From NCBI RefSeq assembly GCF_039525805.1, contig NZ_BAAAHZ010000014.1: 64,000 nucleotides of DNA; one strand, given 5' to 3'. Origin of the DNA: Dietzia natronolimnaea (GTDB taxonomy: Bacteria > Actinomycetota > Actinomycetes > Mycobacteriales > Mycobacteriaceae). A program made the translations under genes and the position numbers. Positions 35,229 to 43,685 of the stretch are shown in pieces (within the stretch, counting starts at the first letter, position 1; each line of letters begins with the position of its first letter). The notes under the pieces were generated by a model. It was not told where the DNA came from, did not search any database, and saw nothing but the letters and a program-made list of their open reading frames with translations.

Positions 35229-36131
35229 ATGAGCACCACGAGCGATATCACACGACGCTCCGAGGAGATGACCAACGACAGCGGCGGGTTCCCGCCCCAG
35301 GAGCAGCGGCCCCCCGGGCTCAGCTCCGAGATGACCCCGGTGCCCGATCACGGGGAACAGACCTACCGCGGATCAGGCAAGCTCCAGGGGATGAAGGCCC
35401 TGATCACGGGCGGGGACTCGGGGATCGGGCGGGCCGCGGCCATCGCCTACGCCCGAGAGGGAGCCGACGTGGCGATCTCCTACATGCCGGAGGAGGAGTC
35501 CGACGCCCAGGACACCCGGGGCTGGATCGAGGACGCGGGCCGGCGGGCGGTACTCCTCCCCTGTGACCTGCGCGACGAGTCCCAGTGCCGTCAGATGGTC
35601 CGGGACGCCGCGGAGCAGCTCGGCGGACTGGACATCCTGGTGAACAACGCCGGCTACCAACACGCTCGCGGCGAGGGTCTGGAGACCATCGACAGCGAGA
35701 ACATGGACCGGGTGTTCAAGACCAACCTGTACGCCACGATCTGGGCGAGCCAGGAGGCGCTGGACCACCTCGGCCCCGGGTCGTCGATCATCACGACCAC
35801 GTCGATCCAGGCCTACCAACCGGCCCCACCGCTGCTCGACTATGCGGCCACCAAGTCGGCCCTGAACAACCTCACCGTCAACCTCGCCTCCGAACTCGGG
35901 CCCCGGGGTATCCGGGTGAACGCGGTCGCGCCCGGCCCCATCTGGACGCCGCTGCAGCCGGCCACGCAGCCCGGCGAGAAGCTGGAGGAGTTCGGTTCGG
36001 ACACTCCGCTCGGTCGCGCGGGTCAGCCCGCGGAATGTGCGGGAGCGTTCGTCTTCCTCGCCTCGCCCGCCGACGCCGGTTACGTCTCGGGCACCGTGCT
36101 CGGGGTGACCGGCGGCAAGCCGGTCTTCTAG
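35229..36131 (+). CDS. SDR-family oxidoreductase (YghA/YhdG-like)
   Basis: A 300-residue SDR with the long N-terminal extension (residues 1-50, GGFPPQEQRPPG onward) typical of the YghA/glucose-dehydrogenase-like group. The cofactor loop is TGGDSGIG, NNAGYQH follows, the catalytic Ser is in TTTSIQAY, and YAATK is the Tyr/Lys pair. The ending (GQPAECAGAFVFLASPADAGYVSGTVLGVTGGKPV) is family-typical. The ATG at 35229 has GGAG 4 nt upstream; a second in-frame ATG at 35268 also follows GAGGAG. It is 2 bp from the GH15 gene, so the three genes form one operon. Confidence 0.86.
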   Translation: MSTTSDITRRSEEMTNDSGGFPPQEQRPPGLSSEMTPVPDHGEQTYRGSGKLQGMKALITGGDSGIGRAAAIAYAREGADVAISYMPEEESDAQDTRGWIEDAGRRAVLLPCDLRDESQCRQMVRDAAEQLGGLDILVNNAGYQHARGEGLETIDSENMDRVFKTNLYATIWASQEALDHLGPGSSIITTTSIQAYQPAPPLLDYAATKSALNNLTVNLASELGPRGIRVNAVAPGPIWTPLQPATQPGEKLEEFGSDTPLGRAGQPAECAGAFVFLASPADAGYVSGTVLGVTGGKPVF

Positions 36132-36133
36132 AG

Positions 36134-38035
36134 ATGGCCGGCTCGACCCGCAGCACCCCCCTCGAGGACTACGCACTGCTGTCCGACCTGCGTACCGGAG
36201 CGCTGGTGTCGCGGGACGGGAGCATCGACTGGCTCTGCCTGCCCAGGTTCGACTCCCCCGCCGTGTTCTCGGCCCTGCTCGGCGGCCCCGAGGACGGCCG
36301 GTGGTGCCTTTCCGTGGTCGACGGCGAGGTGACCGATCGCCGGTACATCCCGGAGACCTTCGTGCTGGAGACGACCTGGCGGTCGCCGACCGGCACCGCC
36401 CGGGTGACCGACTGCCTCCTGCGCAGCGACTCCCAGGGGGACCTGATCCGCCGGGTCGAATGCCTCGACGGCGAGGTGACCGTCCAGCACGACCTCCGCC
36501 TCAGGTTCGACTACGCCCGGGCCACACCGTGGACCCGGGAGATCGCCAGGAACGGTCAGGACCGCGCGCTGCTGGCCCTGGCCGGGCCCGACGGCATCCT
36601 GGTCACCGGGCCGATACTGCACTGGCCGGACGAGGACGACGGCTCCTCGCCCAGCGATGACACCCATGCCCGCGCCGCCGTGCGCGACGACGAATCCTCC
36701 CAGGAGGGTGGGCGCGCCCGACGACTCGAGGGGCGGTTCGACGTCCGCGAGGGAGAGCGGCTGGACTGGGACCTGACCTGGTTCCCGTCCCACGAGGAGG
36801 TCCCCGACCCGCCCGACGCCGACGCGACGATCGCGGCGACCATCCGGGCCTGGACCGACTGGTCGTCACAGCTGGAGGTCGAGTGCGATCCCCAGCCCGA
36901 GGTGACCCGGTCGCTCCTCGTACTGCGGGCTCTGACCAATATGGACACGGGCGCCATCGTGGCCGCGCCGACCACCTCGCTACCCGAGTACTTCGGCGGC
37001 GAGAGGAACTGGGACTACCGCTACACCTGGCTCCGCGACGCCGCCTTCACCATCGAGGTCGTGGTGGCGCACGGTCTCACCGAGGGTGCCGCGCTCTGGC
37101 GCGACTGGCTCCTTCGTGCGGTCGCCGGTGACGTGGACGACGTCAAGATCATGTACGGCCTGGGCGGGGAACGCCAGCTGATCGAGATGGAACTGGACCA
37201 CCTCGACGGTTACGAGGACTCCCGGCCGGTGCGGATCGGCAACGGGGCGGCAGACCAGTACCAGGCCGACGTCGTGGGGGAGGTCATGATCGCCCTGCAC
37301 GACCTGCGCGAGGCCGGTGTCCACGAGGACGAGTACACCTGGGGCCTGCAGAAGGGTCTCCTGCGCTACGCGGAGAAGCACTTCGACCGCGAGGACCACG
37401 GGATCTGGGAGATGCGCGGGTCCACCCACCACTTCACCCACGGGCGGGCCATGATGTGGGCCGCGTTCGACCGGGGCGTCCGCGCGGTCGAGGAGCACGG
37501 GCTCGACGGACCCGTGGAGCGGTGGCGCGAGCTACGGTCCCGCCTGGCCGAGGAGATCGACGAGCACGGGTTCGACGCCGAGCTGGGCAGCTTCACCCAG
37601 ACCTACGACAACACCGAGGTCGACGCCTCCCTCCTGCAGTTGCCCCACACCGGATTCCTTGACTACGACGATCCCCGGATGCTCGGCACGGTGGCGTGTA
37701 TCGAACGTGACCTCGTCACCGAGGAGGGTTTCGTCCACCGCTACCGGGTCGACAGCGGGATCGACGGCCTCGAGGGCGGCGAGTACCCGTTCGTCCTGTG
37801 CACCTTCTGGCTGGTCGAGCAGTTCGCCGGGAGCGGCCGCGTCGACGAGGCCCAGACCCTCATGGAGACCATGGTGTCCCGGGGCAGCGACCTCGGCCTG
37901 TTCTCCGAGGAGTTCGATCCCGCATCCGGCCGCCTGGCGGGGAACTTCCCCCAGGCGTTCAGTCACATCGGGTTGATCCGGGCGGCCGACGCCATCCAGG
38001 CGGCCCGGAAGGGACGACAGGAAGGCGAACGATGA
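36134..38035 (+). CDS. Glycoside hydrolase family 15 protein (glucoamylase/trehalase type)
   Basis: A 633-residue protein with the trehalase-like N-terminal domain (ALVSRDGSIDWLCLPRFDSPAVFSALLG, residues 20-50) and a C-terminal (alpha/alpha)6 GH15 barrel from about residue 250. Barrel landmarks are NWDYRYTWLRDAAF, KHFDREDHGIWEMRG with a probable catalytic Glu, and GEYPFVLCTFWLVE with the second Glu region. Actinobacterial members of this architecture include the mycobacterial trehalase, so trehalose or a maltosyl compound is the likely substrate. There is no signal peptide, so it is cytoplasmic. The stop overlaps the LLM gene (ATGA). Confidence 0.88.
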   Translation: MAGSTRSTPLEDYALLSDLRTGALVSRDGSIDWLCLPRFDSPAVFSALLGGPEDGRWCLSVVDGEVTDRRYIPETFVLETTWRSPTGTARVTDCLLRSDSQGDLIRRVECLDGEVTVQHDLRLRFDYARATPWTREIARNGQDRALLALAGPDGILVTGPILHWPDEDDGSSPSDDTHARAAVRDDESSQEGGRARRLEGRFDVREGERLDWDLTWFPSHEEVPDPPDADATIAATIRAWTDWSSQLEVECDPQPEVTRSLLVLRALTNMDTGAIVAAPTTSLPEYFGGERNWDYRYTWLRDAAFTIEVVVAHGLTEGAALWRDWLLRAVAGDVDDVKIMYGLGGERQLIEMELDHLDGYEDSRPVRIGNGAADQYQADVVGEVMIALHDLREAGVHEDEYTWGLQKGLLRYAEKHFDREDHGIWEMRGSTHHFTHGRAMMWAAFDRGVRAVEEHGLDGPVERWRELRSRLAEEIDEHGFDAELGSFTQTYDNTEVDASLLQLPHTGFLDYDDPRMLGTVACIERDLVTEEGFVHRYRVDSGIDGLEGGEYPFVLCTFWLVEQFAGSGRVDEAQTLMETMVSRGSDLGLFSEEFDPASGRLAGNFPQAFSHIGLIRAADAIQAARKGRQEGER

Positions 38036-38994
38036 CCACCTACGGATTCCACGCCTCGCACGAACAGATCTCCCCGGGCAGGTTGCTGCGGGACGTCCAG
38101 CAGGCCGAACGCGCGGGCTTCCGCATCGCGATGTGCTCCGACCACTTCTCACCCTGGTCCACGCGCCAGGGCCATTCGGGCTTCGCCTGGTCCTGGTTGG
38201 GTGCCGCGCTCGCCACCACCGGCATGACGTTCGGCACCGTCTGCGCGCCCGGCCAGCGATACCACCCCGCCGTCGTCGCCCAGTCGTCGGCCACATTGGC
38301 CGAGATGTTCCCCGACCGTTTCTGGGTCGCCCTCGGCAGCGGCCAGAACATGAACGAGCACATCACCGGCGACAAGTGGCCCGACAAGGCCACCCGGCAG
38401 GCCCGCCTGGAGGAGAGCGTCGACGTCATCCGCCGCCTCCACCGCGGCGAGGAGGTCACCCACCACGGACTCGTCGACGTCGAGAACGCGCGGGTGTACT
38501 CGCTCCCGGAGACACCACCCCGGATCATGGGCCCGGCACTCACCCCGGAGACCGCCGCGCGGGCGGCGACCTGGGCCGACGGGCTCATCACCATCAACGA
38601 CGACCCCGACTCGGTCCGGCAGATCGTCCAGTCCTATCGGACGGCCGGCGGCCGGGGGACGCTCGCTCTGCAGGTCCACGTGGCGATCGAGGACAGCATG
38701 AGCCGCGCACGCGAGGTCGCCCGGGATCAGTGGCAGAACCACGCCGTGGACCCGCCGGTCGCCTACGACCTGCCCACTCCGGAGCAGTTCGACCTGGTCG
38801 CCCGGTACATCCCGGACGAGAAGATCGAGGAGACCGTGATCGTCACCGACTCGGTCGATCACCTCGTCGGCCGGCTCCGCGAGTTCGAGTCACTGGGGTT
38901 CGACGAGATCTATCTGCACCACGTCTCCCAGGACCAGTCCGGTTTCCTCGAGTTGGCCGAGCAGGAGCTGCTCCCGGCCCTCGCCCGCGGTTGA
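38032..38994 (+). CDS. LLM-class oxidoreductase, TIGR03885-like
   Basis: A 320-residue luciferase-like TIM-barrel protein. The opening YGFHASHEQISPGRLL, then AMCSDHFSPW, FGTVCAPGQRYHPAVVAQ and WVALGSGQNMNEHITG match the subgroup described as a probable FMN- rather than F420-dependent oxidoreductase (TIGR03885). It is third in an operon with an SDR and a GH15 enzyme, translationally coupled to the latter. The combination suggests oxidation of a sugar released by the hydrolase, but no reaction is established. Confidence 0.83.
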   Translation: MTTYGFHASHEQISPGRLLRDVQQAERAGFRIAMCSDHFSPWSTRQGHSGFAWSWLGAALATTGMTFGTVCAPGQRYHPAVVAQSSATLAEMFPDRFWVALGSGQNMNEHITGDKWPDKATRQARLEESVDVIRRLHRGEEVTHHGLVDVENARVYSLPETPPRIMGPALTPETAARAATWADGLITINDDPDSVRQIVQSYRTAGGRGTLALQVHVAIEDSMSRAREVARDQWQNHAVDPPVAYDLPTPEQFDLVARYIPDEKIEETVIVTDSVDHLVGRLREFESLGFDEIYLHHVSQDQSGFLELAEQELLPALARG

Positions 38995-39060
38995 GCTCGT
39001 CGGTGACGACCCTGCCGGTTCGCGGTTGCCGCCCCGCCGAGACGACGTAACGTCGCCGGT

Positions 39061-39531
39061 ATGGCCACCGAGTTGTTGCACACGTACATGCAGGACCACC
39101 ACGCCGGGGCCGCCGCCGGGGTGGACCTGTTCCGGAGGGTGGCCAAGGACCACGAGGACCCCGAGATCCGTGGGATCGTCTCGCGTATCGGCGACGAGAC
39201 GGTGGACGACCTCCACAGTCTCGAGGAGCTCATGACGCTGGCGGGGACATCGCCGTCTGCCCTGAAGGACCTCCCGGCCCGGGCCGCGGAGAAGCTCGGT
39301 CAGCTCAAGCCCAACCAGCGATTCGCCGAGAGGTCGCCGCTCAGTGATCTCCTCGAGCTGGAGGCACTCACCATCGCGGTGCGGGGCAAGGAGCTGGGGT
39401 TCAGGGCGCTGCTCGAGATCGGCGACCCGCGTCTCCCCCGGCCCACGCTGGAGGCGCTGGTCGAGCGCGCGGTCGAGCACGGCAAGGAGCTCGAGAAACT
39501 CCGCCTGACATGCACGGACGCGCTCCGCGAG
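39061..39531 (+). CDS. Ferritin-like helical protein, 3' end lost in N run
   Basis: At least 157 residues, almost entirely helical: LLHTYMQDHHAGAAAGVDLFRRVAKDHED, then an E-T-x-D-D-L-H segment, and DLLELEALTIAVRGKELGFRALLEI. Spaced His/Glu/Asp residues (DHH, DHEDPE, EELM) give a ferritin/bacterioferritin-like look, but a metal site cannot be confirmed. The frame runs into N bases at 39532; similar proteins are about 160-170 residues, so only a few residues are probably missing. A short CGACG-TAA-CGTCG dyad precedes the start. Confidence 0.65.
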
Positions 39532-39568
39532 NNNNNNNNNNNNNNNNNNNNNNNNNNNNNNNNNNNNN
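39532..39568. other. Run of 37 N (sequence gap)
   Basis: Unread bases that remove the last codons of the ferritin-like gene and probably its terminator. The real gap length is unknown. Confidence 0.99.
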
Positions 39569-39591
39569 CCGACTCGTGTCTTCGAGGACTC

Positions 39592-39630
39592 CGGCCCGAG
39601 GCCGGGCCGTGCCCTCGCGCTGTAAAGCGC
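39592..39630 (-). terminator. Two small hairpins after the 56-residue peptide gene
   Basis: CGGCCCG (39592-39598) pairs with CGGGCCG (39603-39609), and GCGCT (39617-39621) pairs with AGCGC (39626-39630). Both lie just downstream of the minus-strand peptide gene. Together they could terminate it or the convergent gene. Confidence 0.4.
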
Positions 39631-39636
39631 CCGGGG

Positions 39637-39807
39637 TCAGACCAGCTCGGCGGAGCCGATGAGGCCCGCGGCGCCGTTGACGGCGGTGCGGATCACGCCG
39701 ACGACCGCACCCAGGAAGTCCGTGCCGGCGTCGATGACACCAGAGCCGGTCGTGAAGGTGGTCGAGCCGAGCTGGAGGAGGCCGAGTCCTTGATCGATGC
39801 TGCCCAT
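39637..39807 (-). CDS. 56-residue hydrophobic peptide, porin-like (PorH/PorA-like in style)
   Basis: A short gene with an excellent ribosome-binding site (AAAGGA, 8 nt before ATG). The product starts MGSIDQGLGLLQLG and ends GLIGSAELV. It has no signal peptide and only one basic residue, net charge about -3. The segment FLGAVVGVIRTAVNGAAGLIG is an amphipathic, Gly/Ala/Val-rich helix. This matches the style of the tiny acidic channel-forming proteins PorA and PorH of corynebacterial mycolate outer membranes, although I see no sequence identity that proves it. It is monocistronic with a long upstream region. Confidence 0.65.
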   Translation of the reverse strand: MGSIDQGLGLLQLGSTTFTTGSGVIDAGTDFLGAVVGVIRTAVNGAAGLIGSAELV

Positions 39808-40069
39808 GATGTGATTCCTTTCGTCGTGTGACGACGGCGGGCCCGTCGCCATCCGGGCTCGTCGTCCGGATGGGTTCGGAATCATCCGGACCGAGGGGCC
39901 GACACCCACCGAGGGAGTGAGGGCTCCGCTCGATGTTGCCGGCACATACACCGTAACAAAGCTGCCGCACAAATCCACCGCTCCGGGACGTCGCCCGTCC
40001 GTGAGCCGGCTGCCGACCGCGCACGCCCTCCGACGGATCGCTCCGGCAGGTCGGGCGTACCGTCGGGGG
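39808..40069. promoter_or_regulatory. Divergent region between peptide gene and phzF-like gene
   Basis: 262 bp. Reading toward the peptide gene there is a long leader; the most A+T-rich part (39945-39975, with TTGTTACGG on the minus strand) is the likeliest promoter, but no good -10 is evident. A CCGGATG/CATCCGG inverted repeat (39855-39888) lies in between. I see no additional gene. Confidence 0.35.
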
Positions 40070-40924
40070 ATGAGGTTCTCGCAGGTCGACGTCTTCTCCC
40101 ACGTCCCGTTCCGGGGCAATCCCCTCGCCGTGGTGCACGACGCCGACGGGGTGTCCGAGGCGGAGATGGCCTCCATCGCCAACTGGACCAACCTGTCCGA
40201 GACGGCGTTCCTCCTCGAACCCACCTCAGCCGAGGCCGACTACCGGGTCCGGATCTTCACCCCCGAGGCCGAGCTGCCGTTCGCCGGTCACCCCACGCTG
40301 GGTGCCTGCGCGGCGTGGCACTCGGCGGGTGGGCGGCCCCGGGAGCCCGGCAGGGCCGTGCAGGAATGCGGGATCGGACTGGTCACCGTCCGCGACGAGG
40401 GGGCCGGTGACTGGTCGTTCGCCGCACCGGAGCTGATCAGGTCGGGCCCCCTCGAGGAGTCGGAGGTGGCGCGTCTGGCGTCGGGGCTGGGGCTGAGCCG
40501 CGATGACGTGCTGGACCACTCCTGGGTGGACAACGGTCCCGGCTCCTGCGCATTGCTGTTGCGCGACGCCGATGCCGTCCTCGCGGTCAGGCCCGACGTT
40601 CAGGCTCTCGACGGGGACCGCGTCGGGGTCGTCGGCCGCCACCCGACGGACCGGGAGGGCCCGGTCGAGGTCGAGGTCCGCTTCTTCCCCGTCTCGGCCG
40701 GGATCTCCGAGGACCCGGTGACCGGAAGTTTCCAGGCGGGGCTGGCCGTGTGGCTCACCGGCGACGGCACGCTGCCCCCGCGCTACACCGCCCGTCAGGG
40801 CACGGTGCTCGGTCGGGAGGGGCGTGTGGGGATCGCCGCCGGATGTGACGACGCCCCCGGCACAGGCATCTGGGTGACCGGCCACGTCGCGCACCTCGTG
40901 GCCGGCGAGATCCGGGCGGGCTGA
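40070..40924 (+). CDS. PhzF-family isomerase
   Basis: A 284-residue protein of the PhzF/diaminopimelate-epimerase-like fold. FSQVDVFSHVPFRGNPLAVV opens the first half. NLSETAFLLEP carries the catalytic Glu of PhzF, FTPEAELPFAGHPTLGA is the strongest family motif, and the second half has FFPVSAGISEDPVTGSFQAGLAVWL. Apart from PhzF itself (phenazine synthesis), most family members have unknown substrates, and no phenazine genes are nearby. The ATG follows a G-run, a weak ribosome-binding site. Confidence 0.88.
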   Translation: MRFSQVDVFSHVPFRGNPLAVVHDADGVSEAEMASIANWTNLSETAFLLEPTSAEADYRVRIFTPEAELPFAGHPTLGACAAWHSAGGRPREPGRAVQECGIGLVTVRDEGAGDWSFAAPELIRSGPLEESEVARLASGLGLSRDDVLDHSWVDNGPGSCALLLRDADAVLAVRPDVQALDGDRVGVVGRHPTDREGPVEVEVRFFPVSAGISEDPVTGSFQAGLAVWLTGDGTLPPRYTARQGTVLGREGRVGIAAGCDDAPGTGIWVTGHVAHLVAGEIRAG

Positions 40925-40962
40925 CCGGGACGCAGCAGCCCCCCGCCGGGTCGCGGAGCCGT

Positions 40963-42207
40963 TCAGCGCATCTCGCCCGCGCCCACGTACGGGTTGAGAC
41001 TGGTGGTGAGACGGCCCTCGGCGAATCGGGAGAGGCGGCAGTCCGCCGGGTCGACCCCCGACATCGTCGTCGTCCCGTCGAGCAGCAACTCCGCGACCAG
41101 CCGACCGACCGCGGGCGCCATCTTGAACCCGTGCCCGGAGAAGCCGACCGCCAGGAACAGCCCGTCGAGCGGTGAGGGGCCGATCACCGGGTTGTAGTCG
41201 GGAGTGGTGTCGTACGCCCCGACGTAGCTGCCGGTGATCGAGGGGTCAGGCATGCCCGGCAGACGGTGCATGAGCCGTTCCACCACCTTCTCGACGGTCG
41301 AGGTGTCGGCCCGGTTCGAGTAGGCGTCGGGATCGATGTACTGCGGTGAGTGGTGGTCGGAGTTGCCGGCGAGGATCTCCCCGTTCGGTTCGCGACACAG
41401 GTACTGCAGTCCCACCAGGTCCGACAGCGTGGGCACGTGGTGCAGCGGTTCACCCTGATCGACCAGCACCAGCTGCGCACGTTGGGCCCGGACGGGGATG
41501 TCCAGACCGACGGTGGCGCCGAGCTGCGGCGCCCACACCCCGGTCGCCAGGATCACCTGCTCGGCGTACACGGTGGTGCCGTCGGCGAACTCCGCTCCGA
41601 CCACCCGGTCACCACGCCCCCGCACCAGCGCCGTGACCCGGGTGCTCTGCCGGACGCGGACCCCACGTCGGCGGGCCGCGGCGGCGAAGGCCATCCCCGT
41701 CATATACGCCTCCCCGCGACCGCCGCGTGGCTCCCACGCCGCCGCCGCCACGTCGTCGACGTTCAGGCCGGGCCACAACTCCGCCATCCGGTCCGGTGAG
41801 ATGATCTCGGTCTCGATGCCCAGGCTCTGCTGCATGGCCACGTTCGCCCGGAGCGGGATCACGTTCTCCTCGCCCACGATCACGGCGTAGCCGCACTGAC
41901 GGAACGCCATGTCGTCGCCCAACAGCTCGGTCGCGTTCTCGAACACCGGGATGCTGTGCCAGCTCAGGGCCGCCATGGTGGGCGAACCGTAGTGGCAGCG
42001 GACGATGCCGCTGGACTTACCCGTCATCCCGGAGCACAGGGTGTCCTTCTCCACCACGAGCACGTCGGTCTCGCCGCGCTCGGTCAGGTTCCAGGCGATC
42101 GACAGCCCCTCGAGGCCACCGCCGATGACGAGGAACTTCACGGTGTCAGTCGGGTGCGCTGTGTCAGTCGGGTGCGCGGTGCCGGTCGGGTGCGCTGTGC
42201 CGGTCAT
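40963..42207 (-). CDS. FAD-dependent oxidoreductase, sarcosine-oxidase-beta-like
   Basis: A 414-residue flavoprotein of the D-amino-acid-oxidase/sarcosine-oxidase superfamily. FLVIGGGLEGLSIAWNL is the FAD-binding fold, and IPVRAQRAQLVLVDQ and FLAVGFSGHGFKMAPAVG are typical of SoxB-type subunits. Members oxidise secondary amines such as sarcosine or N-methylglutamate. The ATG at 42207 is preferred; a GTG three codons earlier is possible. The first 25 residues are an 18-bp-repeat-encoded TGTAHP sequence outside the fold. Last gene of the nitrogen cluster, 29 bp after the hydrolase; no alpha, gamma or delta subunits of a heterotetramer are present. Confidence 0.82.
   Translation of the reverse strand: MTGTAHPTGTAHPTDTAHPTDTVKFLVIGGGLEGLSIAWNLTERGETDVLVVEKDTLCSGMTGKSSGIVRCHYGSPTMAALSWHSIPVFENATELLGDDMAFRQCGYAVIVGEENVIPLRANVAMQQSLGIETEIISPDRMAELWPGLNVDDVAAAAWEPRGGRGEAYMTGMAFAAAARRRGVRVRQSTRVTALVRGRGDRVVGAEFADGTTVYAEQVILATGVWAPQLGATVGLDIPVRAQRAQLVLVDQGEPLHHVPTLSDLVGLQYLCREPNGEILAGNSDHHSPQYIDPDAYSNRADTSTVEKVVERLMHRLPGMPDPSITGSYVGAYDTTPDYNPVIGPSPLDGLFLAVGFSGHGFKMAPAVGRLVAELLLDGTTTMSGVDPADCRLSRFAEGRLTTSLNPYVGAGEMR
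42143..42207 (-). repeat. 18-bp coding minisatellite at the flavoprotein N-terminus
   Basis: Three 18-bp units (42143-42160, 42161-42178, 42179-42196) plus a partial fourth encode repeated TGTAHP/TDTAHP. Units differ by one to three bases, so the array is recent. Confidence 0.8.
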
Positions 42208-42236
42208 GGGGATCACTCTCTCGTGGTGCGTGGTGG

Positions 42237-43493
42237 TCAGGACGCGTCGGTTGCGGAGGTGTCATCGCAGGTGAGCAGGTCGGCCAGAACGTCGGCCAGG
42301 GCCTCGGCGCCCCGCTCGGCGTCGGCGTCCTCCACGTGCTCCTCCGGGGAATGCGACACCCCGGAGGGGTTGCGGACGAACAGCATGGCGGTGGGGACGT
42401 GCGCGGCCAGCACACCCGCGTCGTGGCCGGCCCCCGTGGCCAGGACGGGGACGCCGGGCAGGTCGTCGAGCAGTCGGTCGCGGAACACCGGGTCGAAGGA
42501 CACCGAACCGCTGAGCGACTCCTGCACGATCGTGCTCTCGCACCCCTCGTGCGCGGCGGCCATCGAGGCCGCCTCCGTGATCTCGTGGACGATCCGCGCG
42601 GTCACGGCGTCGTCGGGGTGCCGCACGTCCAGCCAGAGATCGACCCTGGAGGCGATGACGTTGGTGCCGCCGGGGGTGGGCACGATCCGCCCGACGGTGG
42701 CCCTGGCACCCCGGTACACGCGGGAGATCCGGCGGACGTCGAGGACGGTGCGGGAGGCCGGGATCATCGGGTCGCGGCGATCCGCCAACAGCGTGGTGCC
42801 GGCGTGGTTGCCCTGGCCGGTGAAGGTCACCCGCCAGCGCCCGTGGCCGATGATCGACGAGGCCACCGCCACCGGGTTGCCCAGGTCGATCAGACCTCGG
42901 CCCTGTTCCACGTGGAGTTCCACGAACCGGCCGATCCGCCCCAACGCCTCCTCGTCACGCCCCAGGCGCGCCGGATCCAGCCCGTTGGCCACGCACAGCT
43001 CGGCGTAGGTGGTGCCGTCGTCGTCGGTCAGTCCCGCGGCCGTGGCCGGGTCCATCGCCCCGGTGAGCAGCAGCGATCCCAGGCACGCCCGGCCGAACCT
43101 CGACCCCTCCTCCTCGGGGAAGACGGTCAGCGCCAGGGCCCGCCGCGGCCGCAGACCCCGGGCCCGGAGACGGTCGACCGCCACCAACGCCGAGGCCACG
43201 CCGAGAGGGCCGTCGAAGGCCCCTCCCCCGGGCACGGAGTCCAGGTGACTGCCGGTGACGACCGCGCCCTCCAGCGGATGGCCGGCCGGATTCCACCAGG
43301 CCCAGATGATCCCGTTGCGATCGGTCTCGGTGTCCAGGCCGCGGGCGGCCGCCTCGGCCAGGAACCACTCGCGCAGCTCCACCTCGGCCGCGGAGTAGAC
43401 GGGGCGGCTGTATCCGCCCCTCGTCGGGTCGGTCCCGACGCCCGCGATCGCGGACATCAGCGAGGTGACGGTGGTGGTGACCGACGTGGTCAT
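42237..43493 (-). CDS. Zn-dependent hydrolase, hydantoinase/carbamoylase family (M20)
   Basis: A 418-residue metallo-amidohydrolase of the group including N-carbamoyl-L-amino-acid hydrolase and allantoate amidohydrolase. GSHLDSVPGGGAFDGPLGV supplies the first His and bridging Asp, FPEEEGSRFGRA the Glu ligands, ELHVEQGRGL the second-metal His, and SHSPEEHV the C-terminal His. TPGGTNVIASRVDLWLDVRH is the dimerisation/substrate block. It would release ammonia or an amine from ureido or carbamoyl compounds in the cytoplasm. It is encoded in the nitrogen cluster upstream of the flavoprotein, from which it may be co-transcribed. Confidence 0.86.
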   Translation of the reverse strand: MTTSVTTTVTSLMSAIAGVGTDPTRGGYSRPVYSAAEVELREWFLAEAAARGLDTETDRNGIIWAWWNPAGHPLEGAVVTGSHLDSVPGGGAFDGPLGVASALVAVDRLRARGLRPRRALALTVFPEEEGSRFGRACLGSLLLTGAMDPATAAGLTDDDGTTYAELCVANGLDPARLGRDEEALGRIGRFVELHVEQGRGLIDLGNPVAVASSIIGHGRWRVTFTGQGNHAGTTLLADRRDPMIPASRTVLDVRRISRVYRGARATVGRIVPTPGGTNVIASRVDLWLDVRHPDDAVTARIVHEITEAASMAAAHEGCESTIVQESLSGSVSFDPVFRDRLLDDLPGVPVLATGAGHDAGVLAAHVPTAMLFVRNPSGVSHSPEEHVEDADAERGAEALADVLADLLTCDDTSATDAS

Positions 43494-43685
43494 GACGGGC
43501 TCCTCGGGGTGCGGGAGAGTGGGGACGGTACGGGTGCGCCACGGCCGCGGTGGGGCGTGGGGAACGGGGGCGCGGTGAACGGGTGCCTGGTGACGAGAAG
43601 CGCCGTGAACAGGGCGCCGGGCGGGGTGGGCCGGACGAGGTGGTGCCGTGAGTGGTAGTACCGCGGCTCCGCGGAACCGGGCGGG
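43494..43685. other. Gap between XRE-cupin regulator and hydrolase genes
   Basis: 192 bp, very GC-rich, with a CCGCGG-CT-CCGCGG hairpin right after the regulator's stop (43661-43674). It may attenuate read-through from the upstream genes, so hydrolase and flavoprotein could be a separate transcription unit. No small gene is evident. Confidence 0.4.

Noticed and set aside
40070..40924. Phenazine biosynthesis locus
   Set aside because: Only a PhzF-fold protein is present, with no phzA, B, D, E or G genes nearby; PhzF homologues are widespread with other roles.
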